Shown: piece after piece, positions 1 to 11,013 of the stretch
How positions within the stretch are numbered: the stretch's first letter is position 1
Layout: each line of letters opens with the position of its first letter
NCBI GenBank assembly: GCA_025201765.1
Contig: MU623479.1
Span: 26,401 to 90,400 of the forward strand
Direction of reading: 5' to 3'
DNA from: Daldinia sp. FL1419
Taxonomy: Eukaryota; Ascomycota; Sordariomycetes; Xylariales; Hypoxylaceae
DNA length: 64,000 bases
Notes under the pieces: model-generated
Database searches by the model: none
What the model was told of the DNA's origin: nothing
What the model saw: only the letters and a program-made list of their open reading frames with translations
Translations under genes and position numbers: made by a program

Positions 1-883
1 TTCGTGTGCAGACGGGCGCTAATCTTCTCGAGATCCTCGTTCGCCCACCAACTCAAGAAGATGAGCACAAGTGGCAAGCTTTGCTGAGGGAGGACTTCGC
101 ATCCGGTAGTAATACCAAGGGAGCATACTCAGATGTCAACATGGTTGATGTAACTCGAATGTCATACTATGATATGAAACGTAATGCTCTGGAAAACATC
201 ATGCACCTAGAACAGATGGGGAGGATTACAAAACATAATTATTACCAAGATATTTTGAACGCTATCGCGCTAGATATTCGCACAAAGAGTCGCCGTAGGA
301 TACAACGTCAGCGAGAGTTAGAAGGGGTACGACTCACCCTTGGCAATCTCCACGAGAAGGCCGAGTATTTAGAACAGCAGCGCAAGAGCTATGACGACTA
401 CATCGAGCAAGCCATGGCTACGTTGCAAAAGAATAAGGGGTAAGACATATGACATCTATAATAATTATCATAAACTAACAAGTTGGGTATAGGAAAAAGC
501 GATTCCTTCTTCCATTCACGAAACAATATAACCACCAACGAGAGCTTGAACGTTCAGGTCGCGTTCCCAAGTTCGGCTCTTATAAATATAGCGTTCGTGC
601 TCTCGCTGAGAAGGGTGTGGTTGTGTCTTGGCAAGGTGTATCGGAGCGTGATTGGAGCAATATTAATCTTACCATCTCGTGCGACGAGGTAGGGGTATTT
701 AATCTGGAGGGTAGCCGTGGGCATATCCAGATTCCGGGAGCGAGCGCACTCATCCCGATCGAGGACCTCCTACAGGCGCAGTTTGAATCTCACCAGTTTA
801 TGAATGTGTTCGAGGGTAACTTAAGACTCAATGTCAACATCCTCCTGCATTTGTTGTATAAGAAGTTCTATCGGACGCAGTAA
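1..883 (+). CDS. RasGAP C-terminal region (Gap1/GapA type), 5' truncated
   Basis: This is the 3' end of a Ras GTPase-activating protein, a negative regulator of Ras signalling at the cell cortex; the catalytic GAP domain lies outside the window. The coding sequence is already open at base 1. It continues to base 439, is interrupted by a 53-bp intron (440-492; GTAAGA donor, CTAAC branch, TAG acceptor) and resumes at 493 with stop TAA at 881-883. The visible part is the RasGAP C-terminal domain: a coiled-coil segment (LEQQRKSYDDYIEQ), then the hallmark stretches GRVPKFGSYKYSVRAL, DEVGVFNLEG and LLQAQF, ending LLHLLYKKFY. IQGAP/Rng2 proteins share this domain, but wording such as EVGVFNLEGSRG and IPGASA fits the Gap1/Sar1/GapA branch better. 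The family assignment is strong and the subfamily is inferred. Confidence 0.9.
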
Positions 884-1739
884 GTCGAGAGCTGGTGCTC
901 TATTAGGGACTTGTGCGCCAGGATTTGGTGCTTCAATGTGGTCGTCTGCGACGAAGGATACCATGGAGCAACCGGGGACAGGAGGATTCATGGTACTCGG
1001 TAAAAGGGGGGCAATGGTGTTTTGTAAGGTGGATGTGTTGCCCCTACGGGTTCGGATTAAGAATTACGAGAGATATATGCTGATGGCTGACAGGATTGGC
1101 TGGGAGTAGGCATTGGAACTCGACTTTATTCTTCGCAACTGTTGGTACCTCGAATTGATACCGGTGGCGGCGAATCGGGTAGCATAGTTATGTACTTAGG
1201 ATTAGACTCATGACGTTATGACAATGAGACCGTATTTATAATTGGCTTTATTCCTCCCGTATATATCGCTGTAAACTTGCTTGCTAGTGATGATTAACTT
1301 TGATTCTTTGGATATATAATAAGGGTTGTCCGATATACCTCAGTAAGTACCTAGCTTATCAATCTCAGACGGAGCCAAGGCCATCCTCAGCGCCAGAATC
1401 ATTTTCACGGCCCCTAGACCTTGCATATTTTGAGAACTTGCTGTTACAAATCAGGTGCTGCACTATTCGGCGGAGCATTCGGTGGGACTCGGCGGCAAAA
1501 TTATGGGATGGTCGCCGAAAGCCCCGCCGAAAGCCTGCCGAAAGTAAGACTTGGGGTACTCATCGGTATGTTATTCAGGTATATATATATGGCTTTAGTC
1601 GAGATATTTCAGTACCAAAGAATGCATGCAGTTTATATATTCAATTTTACGAAGATTACAGAGAGACCATATAGTATAACCGACAATAGGAGTAATACGA
1701 ACAGAGTTGTTAAGGAATAAGTCGAGAAAGGGAAACGAA
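884..1739. other. Intergenic, no gene recognised
   Basis: This interval lies between the RasGAP stop and the reductase start. Only short open frames occur and none shows a family signature. Presumably it holds the RasGAP 3' UTR and the reductase promoter. I see no repeat or RNA gene. Confidence 0.6.
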
Positions 1740-2957
1740 ATGGCCGCATTACCAAAATCAATGCGCTCCCTTGTGGCACCGAAATATTGCTGGCCCACCG
1801 ACTGGGAAGTCGTCAATATGCTTGTTCCAGAAGTTACAAACCCAAAGGACGTGTTGATCAAGGTACATACCGCGAGTATAGCAACAGGCGATACGCAAAT
1901 AGCGAGGGGGGGGACACGATATCTAATTGGAGAGTTAAAGTATGTTTGTAACACTCTACCTTTGCGATTGTTGCTTTAACGCAAATTAACCCGAGATAGA
2001 ATGCCTCACAAGATCGGCATTGAGGCCTCGGGCATTGTCGTTAGTACCGGATCAGGGGTAACACTGTTTAAGCCCGGCGACGAGGTATACTCGTTCGGAC
2101 AATGCCACCCGATGGACTTAACCGCCGAGAAGGGGTTCTGCTCTGAGTACGCTGTGGCGCAAGAAAACCTCACGATTCTCAAGCCTACTAGCTGTTCCTT
2201 CGAAGATATGTGCAATATGAGCAGTGTTATTACCTCGTTGCAGACCATCGAAATGGGACTACGCCTTATGCGCGAGAACGGTGTTACCGACGGACTTGGA
2301 GGGAAGACGGTCCTCGTAACAGGCGGTTTAGGCGGCACCGGATACGTCGCCATGCAAATGCTTAAAAACGTGTATGGCGTCGGTAAGATCATCACCACCG
2401 TCTCCACGAACAAGGTCCCACTCGTGGAACAATATCTTCCTGGGGTTGTAGACCAGGTCATCGACTACACGCGTGTGAAGAATTTGATGGATGCTATCCC
2501 GCCGGGGAGTATAGATATGGTATACAACACGCAATGGCTTGTGACGAGCCTGTTCCCGCTTGTGAAGCAGGATGTAGGAGTCGTAGCATCGATCGCGAGT
2601 GTGCCGACGCCAGCACTTGTACGTCGTATGCTGCCACCGCTGCCATTTTTCGTGTACTGGCTCGTAGGACTTGCGCAGTGGCGGTATTGGCTGAAACTTT
2701 CGGGCACGAATGTGAAGCACGAGTTCAACTCGGGCAATCCTGGAAAACGAGAAGACCTCGAACGCGCCGGCGAGATTATGGCTTTGGGTAAGATCAAGAC
2801 TGTCAATAATATTGTTAAGCTTGAGGACATCGAGACTGTTAGGAAAGAGGCACAGAAAGTCGCTACGGGTAAAGGAAACACCGGAAAGTTGATGGTTAAG
2901 ATTGTGGAACAGGGGAAGTCTACGACGAAGTCTACGAGGAAGTCTACGAAGACCTAA
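1740..2957 (+). CDS. MDR-family zinc-type alcohol dehydrogenase/enoyl reductase-like oxidoreductase
   Basis: Two exons, 1740-1939 and 2000-2957, are joined over a 60-bp intron (GTATGT donor, TTAAC branch, TAG acceptor). They give a 385-residue NAD(P)-dependent medium-chain dehydrogenase/reductase. The N-terminal GroES-like half has the typical IGIEASGIVV and FKPGDEVYSFG segments. A Rossmann nucleotide-binding loop, GGLGGTG, lies at about residues 175-181, followed by IDMVYNTQ around the catalytic cleft. No full set of catalytic zinc ligands is obvious, so it may be a quinone or enoyl reductase rather than a true alcohol dehydrogenase; the substrate is unknown. The extreme C terminus is a Lys-Ser-Thr repeat (three KST units from a 9-base repeat), an unusual extension. 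The ATG at 1740 is the first in frame and precedes the MDR fold by a normal distance. Confidence 0.88.
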
Positions 2958-3003
2958 GGGGTATTGGGTATGCATTAGTAGGTAGGTAGTTATATAACCG
3001 TTA

Positions 3004-3036
3004 GACACGCAAGCAGACACGCAAGCAGACACGCAA
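3004..3036. repeat. 12-bp tandem repeat, 2.75 copies
   Basis: The unit GACACGCAAGCA occurs at 3004-3015 and 3016-3027, with a partial third copy at 3028-3036. It lies 50 bp after the reductase stop and is a simple minisatellite with no evident function. Confidence 0.9.
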
Positions 3037-3471
3037 TTGATATTATCACGTCACGATGCAGAAGAAAGATGATAGGAAGCAAGCAATCAAGATGCGATGC
3101 GAATAACTATAACTACTCCAATCAACCGAAACAAAAAACAGCCTCTTAAAATACAGACCGACGGGTCTCTTCTTCTACTTGCTACTCCCTTACCCCTGAG
3201 ACCAAGACGGTAGAAGTCCTCCCCTCCCCCCTCCCGACAGCCCTTCCCCTCCTTATATGTTAAATAAAAAGCCAATCTGACGAATGAACAAAGGGAACCA
3301 TTAACTGTCTAGTCCAATAATACAAAAGAAAACCTAAATTTTTTAGGGAGTCGTATGCTCGCTCGTCTACAATGGGTCTGGCAGCAAGCTACAGGACACT
3401 CATGCATACACACGCCACTAATTCCAAGTATGTCAACTCTGCGAGAGCCATGGCCTTTGTTAGAAACTCTT

Positions 3472-3523
3472 AGCTCTCTCGCTCTCTCGCTCTCTGCCCC
3501 TCTCTGCCCCTCTCTGCCCCTCT
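3472..3523. repeat. CT-rich tract with 10-bp units
   Basis: A pyrimidine tract begins with CTCTCTCG repeats and contains three exact copies of TCTCTGCCCC (3491-3520). It abuts the stop codon of the minus-strand gene, so on the mRNA it would be a purine-rich GA element at the start of the 3' UTR. Confidence 0.85.
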
Positions 3524-6500
3524 CTACTCTTTCGAGATAGGAAACACCGGCGCGAATTCATTCGCACCTGTGCAGTAGATCCAGACCTGGCGGGGCTTAT
3601 CCGAGCCGGGGAAGGGCGGCGTGGGGACGAAGTGGGTATAGTAATCACGACCGGAAGGCTGGCGGATGATACAGCATAGCTGTACATGGTAAGGGTTCGG
3701 CCCGTCCCGTCGTACATAGTGCTGTAGAGCAGCCTCAGCCTGCAATATCGTAATACCATAGTGGTTCTGGTCATCGACGACCTTTCCTACGGTAACGTTA
3801 CAGCCCGGATTGTCGAACGCGGCGCGCAGGGCCGAAGTAGCGGGTAGCCAGCTACTAGTGGTATCTTGCAGTCGCATACCATAGGAGATGGCCTGAAGGG
3901 CTCCGTCGAGACCGAATGTAGGACCTAGAGGAGCCCAGCCGTTGGGGAAAGCGGCGGATAAGGCAGCTTTGTCGGCGTACGGGTTCTCAACTCCCAGGGT
4001 GGCTGATGTAGCGGCTGGTGGGACTGGCTGGTAGACGATACGACCTGTTTTAGCCTTCTCCTCTGCTAGCATGTGAGTCTCCAGGGCAGGGAGAGGCGAG
4101 TACTTCCAACTAGAGGCAGAAGTTGTGGCCTGCGTCTGTCCGCCGGCAGGCTGGTCTTCGCGTGTTGGCTTTGGCTTCAAACCAATGGGTTGGACAGGTC
4201 GAACAGGCTCGACGGGTTCTACTGGCTCGATTGGCTCGACTGGCTCGACTGGCTCGATTGGCTCAACTGGTTTGACTGGTCTGACCGGTCTGACCGATCT
4301 GACTGGTTTCACTGGTTTGACAGGTAGAACGGGACGGACGGGCTGGACGGGCTGGACAGGCTCAACTGGTTTGATAGGTGTGGAAACATCTGGCCCCGTA
4401 TACAAATTCTGGGGGTTTCCACGCCCATCGGTCGCAGGTGTCCAGGTTCCAGGCGTTTGAGGTCCGGCCCTTTCGGCGGGCCCAACTTTGGCCTTCTTAT
4501 TATCGGGAAAGATGTAATCGGCCGGGATCTTACGCTTCCTAGATGTGCTACGAGGGATCTCCGAGTCTTTGGTCGGGGGAAGCAAGGGGATTCTAGGCGC
4601 TTCGACGTCCGTCAAGGCCTTGTAGACCTTGCGTAACTTGCCCCATACGCCAAGGGGAGGCTCGGGATAGAGTACTAAAACGAAAGAGTTAGCATTAACC
4701 ACACAAAGAGACTTCATATGGGCGTTTAAGGGACAAATAGCAATATTCCGTAGCCGTATGGACGACCATCTATGTATACGGGCAAAAGGATAGGAGAGTA
4801 TAGGGCTTACCGCCTTCGAGCTTGCGACTAAGTACAACGGATTGTAAAAGGGTCTCGGCCATAGGGAAGATGGCAGGGCCTGGCATGAACTGTTCTTCCG
4901 GTTGGGTAATAGGCACCAGCTGTTGCCGAACCCTCCGAGGATTCCTTGGTGGCTTTTGCGTTGTCTGTTGTGTCGTCGCCATATTATTTACGTTGTTAGT
5001 ATGGATAGTAGTTTGCGATTGATCGACGATTGGGTTCTCTATAGACCTTTGAAGTGTCTCGGGGGTGAACGGTTTGGAAATAGATTGGACGGCTAATCGA
5101 GGGGTTGCTTGGGGTACCACTTGTGGCAATTCTTGATGTATTACTTGAAGGAACGCTTGAGGATTTACTTTGGGTTCTTGTTGGTGAACGTCTTGAGGGA
5201 TCTTTTGGATAGATGTCTTGATTGGTGCCTTTGTACTTGAGGAATGCTTTGTGTCTTGAAGGGTCTTTGTCTTGTTCAAGTCCTCTGTCCGTTCTGGGGT
5301 CTTTGTCGCCGTGTTAGGCTTTGTGACATTTTCCGAAGTCGTTGTCTTTGTTCCCTCGTCCTCAGACGATGGAATGCTTGGCCAAGGATACCAAGTCGAA
5401 GTATACACTTGTGGTACCGAACTTTCGGGAAGTCTAGGCATTAGTATGCCGTGATTCTGGTCTGGAACGCTTGGATCTACTCTTGGCACTTCGTCTTCTC
5501 GTTGTTTGATGGCTTCTTGTAAATTCTCGTTCTGAAGATGTAAGGGCCAGCGCATCATGGTAAAGTAAACACGACGAGTATACGGAGCTTGGTACCTTCT
5601 TTGCGCTACGGTAGCCCATTTGAATAGGCTTGGTCGTTTGTAGCCGGTAAGTAGCTTATTCTGTTTGAATTTACCGTCGTTGACGTAGTATCCCGACGAA
5701 TCCTCGAGAGCCTCAATGCGGCCGGGGTACATCGTGTTGCCGTTTTCGACGCAGTTTTTAATAATTCCCTCTCGAATAATGTCTGCCATACCATGATTTG
5801 CAAACTTGTATCGCATAGTTCCATCGCTGTCTATCCTATTGACGATGTCTTCCAGGGTCGGTGGTAGGAACTCTATCGGTCCTAAACCGTTTGTGATAGT
5901 GAGATTCCAATGTTCGTAAGCTTGTCTAAAGCTATCCGTAGAGATTGCTTTCCATTGAACGGTTTTTGGGATTCCCGACACATTATCATAGACTGAATAC
6001 TGAAGTCTGCGCTCGACCTCCTCGGCGTGCGCTATCGTACGTCCCATTCGATAGGCGAGATTTCGAAAGAACTGAACTGTCCTCTCCGGAACTGGCAGAC
6101 GACGCTTCTTTCTAGCTTCCTCGGGAACTTCCCTACGGAAATTTTCGTCGAGACGCGCATATGATAGCTCCCCTAATGTCTCCCAACTTGCTAGGTCAGA
6201 CCAGCTAGGCGCGTTGCGTCTCTCCTCCAGCCCCCCTTCCCGGTATGAGCCCTGGACCCAACCAATCTCGGGTTGAATTCTCTTCTGCAAAAAGTTGTGA
6301 CTGGTTTTTTCGTCCTCTTCAAGATATTCAAAGAACTCATGCTCTTCGAGTCCTGTATCCAAGTCTTCTCCGCCATTTTCAGATGGGCCTTGAGAAGCAC
6401 CGCGGGTGATTTTCGCCAATTTACTAGGCAATGTGCTGTCTCCGAGATGATCGAGGATATATTCAAATTCCTGCTTTTTGATAGGAACTCTTCGACCGCT

Positions 6501-8531
6501 GAGCCCATACTTCTTTTCCAAGTGCTCTACTACTGCTTTTTTATACAAAGCCTGGTTCTCGTAGAATGATTTTGGGTCTCTATGGCGCCAATAGATACGA
6601 TTTTCGGGATGTATTTCATATTTTGGCCGTACGATAAAAGTATCTCGGTCTTCCTTCATTTTATCCGGCTCATCTGATTGCGTAAATCTATATTTTATTA
6701 GTAAACACGTTAACCAGACGTAGATGATTCCAACTTACTGCACTCGACCCAATTTGCGAAGTTTTTCCAGTTGTTTCATAGCCTCGAAGCGCGTAAACTG
6801 ATAGCTCTCATTCGCATGTGACTGTCCGGCGCCTGCATGGCCATTGATATATGCGAGTGCCTCGTTAAAGTTCGGTCTGTTTTTATTCTTCATCTCTTTC
6901 CATCTATTCGCGTCAGGCTCAAAAATATTTATGCCTGAGATTCCTGAACTGTGTGATACGGCTGGATTGTTGAGGAAATCCTGAAGCCGCTTGTCGAAAA
7001 GAATAGTAATGTTGTCAGCCGGTTCTAGCCCAGGAGCGCACATTGCCTCTGTGCGGGAGGGCTCACAGAGATATCTCAACCAGGCCGCATCAGATTCATC
7101 AAGAAGTAGAATAGTAGGAGATAAGTTACCAGAAGAATCTAACTCGGTCCAATCGATACCAGGCCTTCTCATAATATCTCGACGCGCTTGTCTAGAGGTC
7201 TCCGCATCATCAGGGTTCCATTCCGTAGCATTTGCTTTCGAGTTGGGGCGCCATTCTATCCCGGCCTGGATATCCCTCAAAATAGCTAGTAGGAAAGGTC
7301 GGGGAGCCATACCGAAGGTATCCTCTAGACGTCTACGTAACCGCCGTAGATACTGAGCGACCCTAAGCCAGTAATCACCGTATACAGAAAGGCTTCTATT
7401 GATATAGGGGCCTTGGAAGTTGGTGGGCAAGGCGGCCCTCTGGAAATTTTCCCAGTTTTCCAAATTATAGCGACGGCGCTGCCAGCCAGCCAAAATCTGG
7501 ACGAGTTCTTGATGCTGGTTGTACCAATATACCCAAGGATATGGTTCCTTGAGATCTGTGTACACCTTTTCCGGAGGGAGCGCCCGGATCTGGTAAATTA
7601 TCTCCTTCAATATTGGATTAGGTTGGTTGTAGGGCAAAACGACGCGGCGCCATGGCGTGTTAAGAACTTTATTCTCGTAGTTGGTGAACAAGTTGAGGCA
7701 TTTCTGGACCGCAGCTCGCTGCCAGCCTCTTGCGTGGTAATAATTTGTCAAGTTTTTCAACTTTTCAGCATCGGTCCTAACCGAACCCCCCTCATGATCA
7801 TCGTCAAATACAGTAGGTATCGAGTCGGCGAGTCGAGCCGGGATCATCCTATATATTCTCTTAATCCCACCACGGGTGTAACTTTCGTACGCTTCATTCT
7901 CGCTTTTGAACCCATTGAAGATAAGTTCATCGTAGCTAGCGGGATTGACGCAATTTTCAAAGAAAAGCTCCTCGGCTAACTGATAGTATTCGACCGCGCG
8001 ATTCCCCCTTGCGGACGTGACGGGGAATACCCCATCGGTTTGAACCTTGCGCAAGCTATCAAAACGCTTGTACTTGTTTCGCATTCTTTCGAGACTGGGT
8101 TGAAGAAGAGATTGACCAGGAAAATTCGGAAGGCGCCCAGTAGTACGTTGGACAGATATCATGTGTGACGTCCACTTGGTTGGCTCGGTTTTCCACTTCG
8201 AATACCTCTTATGCACGTCGACTATGATAAGCGCATCGTCTAATGCGGCGACAGTAAAAGGGTCGTCGTATCCGAGGTCGCCCCGATTGCGGGCCTCGTC
8301 AGCTTCATTGAGATATTTGATAATCTCCTCTAGCCGACGATCCCATTGCGGATGCTTGTAGACATCTTCATCGAGTAAAAAGTTTATTATTCGCGGCAGC
8401 GCAAGGACAGGATCCCTTCCGCCAGGACCTCTGGGCACATGTATGAGAGCGTCATTCACAGCATCATCGGTTACCCGAGTTTCTGTTTTTGGTTCGTCCT
8501 TCGCGGCTTGAGAGCCGTCCTTAGTCGCCAT
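3524..8531 (-). CDS. Unknown 1,606-residue protein with Pro-Val triplet repeat
   Basis: I do not recognise this protein. Three exons join in frame: 8531-6739, 6687-4811 and 4674-3524. Intron 1 (51 bp, GTAAGT, CTAAT branch, TAG) removes the stop that would end exon 1 exactly at the donor. Intron 2 is 136 bp (GTAAGC, GCTAAC branch, TAG). All phases match, giving 1,606 residues. Residues 1-600 are rich in Trp, Tyr and Arg and look globular. Residues about 1,030-1,190 are Thr, Gln and Pro-rich and probably disordered. A basic NLS-like patch (RKRK...KKAKV) lies near 1,269-1,286, followed by about 21 Pro-Val/Ile triplets (1,325-1,387). A C-terminal globular segment follows. There is no signal peptide or membrane segment. 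The ATG at 8531 is the first usable one. It is divergent from the DSGAT protein at 9111. A nuclear role is only an inference from the basic patch. Confidence 0.75.
4184..4372. repeat. Coding minisatellite: Pro-Val/Ile triplets (x-P-V)n
   Basis: About 21 consecutive 9-bp units lie within the third exon of the minus-strand unknown gene. They encode x-P-V or x-P-I triplets where x is E, K, R, Q, L or S. Charge is patterned: basic K/R units are clustered in the middle, acidic E units follow, then mixed units. An extended polyproline-like linker is likely. Confidence 0.9.
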
Positions 8532-9110
8532 CGTTTCGGTTCCTTGAATTAGGGAACGACCAGGAAGCTCTGCAACAGCTAACAAGTGGTAGCAAGTAGT
8601 ATATCCCGTGATTCTAGTTTACCGAGCGGTGCTCATTGTTAACCAGAGCCTTTCGTCGAGAGGCTGTTTAGATGGGTGCTTAGCGTAAGCCTGCTATTCG
8701 AGCACGACAGATGAACAGGAAGAAAGAGATAAGAAAATTAGCAAAACTTCCGCTCGCGAGAAGACCATGTTCTTGTCTTCCCTTGCAAGGAATCCTGCAG
8801 TTACTAGGGGCAAAAGCTGAACATTCCAAAGGAAGTTTTTTAGCTTTCTTTCACATAAACCGATTTCAACAAAGAATGCCATTATACGGCCAAACCCCAT
8901 GGCCAAGAAGATCAGACAAACACACAAGTCGCTCGAATCCATCCGCTCCCTTCCGTTTGCGGTATTAGAGGCGTTGTCATTCTTTGCACGTTGGCGGCTA
9001 AGACTACTAGAGAGCATTACACCCATTTGCGACTTCACCCTAGACACTGGAGGATAGGTTAGAAGTGATCCAACGGGAACAGTACGATTTCATAGCACAA
9101 ATAAACAACA
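8532..9110. promoter_or_regulatory. Shared promoter region of the divergent unknown pair
   Basis: 579 bp separate the start codons of the 1,606-residue gene (-) and the DSGAT gene (+). No credible gene lies inside, since the longest minus-strand frame lacks an ATG at its opening. The arrangement suggests shared regulation. I identified no specific binding site. Confidence 0.5.
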
Positions 9111-11013
9111 ATGGCTGACGATAGCCAATCACCGGGGTTGCCAGAGGGATCTCTAGGTCGAAGATTTGAGGGTAGAGTATCCCGTGGTCGTAGGCGAAGT
9201 ACACGGAGGCCTGGAATGCCCGAAGCAGAGCGCAGATCCCGGCAAGAGCGTAGACGCCGATTTCACAACCAATTTGGATCTATAATCAATGACAACCTGC
9301 ACAGAGAAACAGGAAGAAAACCTACCTCCGATGATTTGAACACCGCGCGGAAGGAAATCGAACATGAGCGTGAACATAACCCGGTCTCGATAGAAGCCGA
9401 ACGTATTCAGGAACGAAAACCTTGGGAAACCCTAGTTATTGGAAGTTTAGGAGAGAACCTAAGCTACATTGAGGAAAAGAACCGTGAAATAGAACGGCAA
9501 CAGTTTATCGTGAGATACCACACAAAACACTCCCCGCATGAAGTTCCACATAATCAGGCAATCCTTGATGATTTGATGCGGGAACGATTGGAGATGGAGG
9601 ATAACGAAGAAAATAACATACCACAGTAGGTACACACCTGTCGAAGCCCCATTTCTCAATGTATTAAGTTAACAGCCCACTTATAGAGACGTCCGAGAAG
9701 AGAAGAAGCGCATCGGCGAACGACTGGATTCGCTGAACTGGGCTCTTGATACCTGTCAATGCGAAGATGAAGCAATAAACATCCGGGCTGCCATCCAAGG
9801 GTACCAATCTGGGGAAATAACGTATTCGAAAAACTTTACACTTATCTACGGTGGACATATTACCGATGTCTGCCCTTCGTATCAGTCCTTCTGTGTAGAC
9901 AGGGAAGAAAGGTTAGATAAATATTTTGCGGCGTACGGACCCGGCTGGCTTTGGCAAGAACCCCCGTTGTCTGGCCCGGGCTTCGAACCGATTGCAAATA
10001 AGTCTGTGTGTCTTAAGCAAGATCCCACTAGCCACGTTTTTGGGCACTATTCAATAACTCAAAGGTTTACTTTTGATCGGAATTTTGTCATGAGGATGAA
10101 AGCAGAAGAACTTGTCCCGGATGATCGTGTCGAAGATCCAGATATCGAGACTTCATGTTGTTTCGAGACACTCCTCGACAGCGGAGCGACTTACCCCAAC
10201 CTGGTATTAGGAGATCTTAAGCGCTTCAATATTAACTTGAAGTATTATGCAGCGCAAGGTGTTGCGACGATTCGAACAGTGACCGAACGTATAGAGCGGA
10301 GATTTTTCGAAATGCGAGTCGAGGTGTGCACACAAGACGGAGAGTCCATCGTCGGAAAGGGTGACCAGGCAGTGTGGCCTAATGAACCGAGGTTTGTTGG
10401 AAGTTACGCTCCGGTCTGGATCAATGAAGCCGTTAAAGGTGCAGGAGGAAGTAGGGATCGTCTAAGTGGTATGGTGCCGTTCGAGACATGCTACGTGAGT
10501 TCAGCGCCGACCATGAAGAGGATATGGCTGGGAGAAGACCGTAGAGATGTGTTGGGTGCAAGGCGCATGCCATCGCTCCTACGATTTGATGTAGGCAAGA
10601 CACTTGTGGTGCCACATGCCCGACGTTTTCAGGAATTACGAGCCAGGGCAAGGACACCAGATCAAGTGATATTTGTACATCATCTCGAGCCTGAAAATGG
10701 GAAAGGGAGGTCCTTCGTTGATACAGACGGGCCAGGTGTACCTGGGAAGACCCAGCTTTCGCTCATAGAAGGAGAGTGGGATGAAACTGGGCGGGAGATC
10801 ATCCAGACAATACAGGATAAGCAGGTCCTTGAACCACGGGCAGGAAGGCAATGGGAGCGACAAAAGCGGTCACCTGAATGGCACAACACATTGTTTAGTT
10901 ATCAAGACTTTATGGAACCCGACTATCGCGGTGTCGGAGAGAAACTAGGAGCTAGGCGAAAGTTTGGGCGTGGTTTTGGAGACGCGACGAAAAGACGAGG
11001 CACGGCAATGTAA
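9111..11013 (+). CDS. Unknown protein with retropepsin-like DSGAT motif
   Basis: Two exons, 9111-9625 and 9687-11013, are joined across a 61-bp intron (GTAGGT donor, GTTAAC branch, TAG acceptor at 9686). They give 613 residues. An earlier CAG at 9675 would shift the frame into a stop, so the 9686 acceptor is required. Residues 1-75 are Arg-rich and disordered-looking, and a charged helical stretch follows. A hydrophobic-hydrophobic-D-S-G-A-T motif (LLDSGATYPNL, Asp at about 336) resembles the active-site loop of retropepsin-like aspartic proteases. Downstream strands (MRVEVCT, SCYV-like and RIWLGEDRRDVLG) could supply the flap and the second psi-loop, but I cannot prove an alpha-beta protease fold. 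No reverse transcriptase, integrase or zinc knuckle is present, so a transposon polyprotein is unlikely; a domesticated or host retropepsin-like domain is the better guess. Confidence 0.72.

Larger units (their letters stand above)
2958..3523. other. Convergent intergenic region with short repeats
   Basis: This is the 3' flank between the reductase (+) and the 1,606-residue unknown gene (-). It holds a 12-bp tandem repeat near 3004 and a CT-rich tract ending at the stop codon of the minus-strand gene. I see no gene. Confidence 0.65.

Noticed and set aside
2328..3032. 234-codon open frame on the minus strand
   Set aside because: It is antisense to the MDR reductase, whose Rossmann motif and intron phase fix the coding strand.
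8694..9047. 117-codon minus-strand frame with hydrophobic stretches in the divergent promoter
   Set aside because: It opens without an ATG at its start, has no signature and overlaps the shared promoter region.
9626..9675. 50-bp intron using the CAG acceptor at 9675 in the DSGAT gene
   Set aside because: It puts the downstream exon in a frame that stops after about 20 codons; the TAG acceptor at 9686 keeps the long frame open.
9111..11013. LTR retrotransposon or viral polyprotein because of the DSGAT motif
   Set aside because: No reverse transcriptase, RNase H, integrase, zinc knuckle or flanking long repeats are visible, and the gene has a normal fungal intron.
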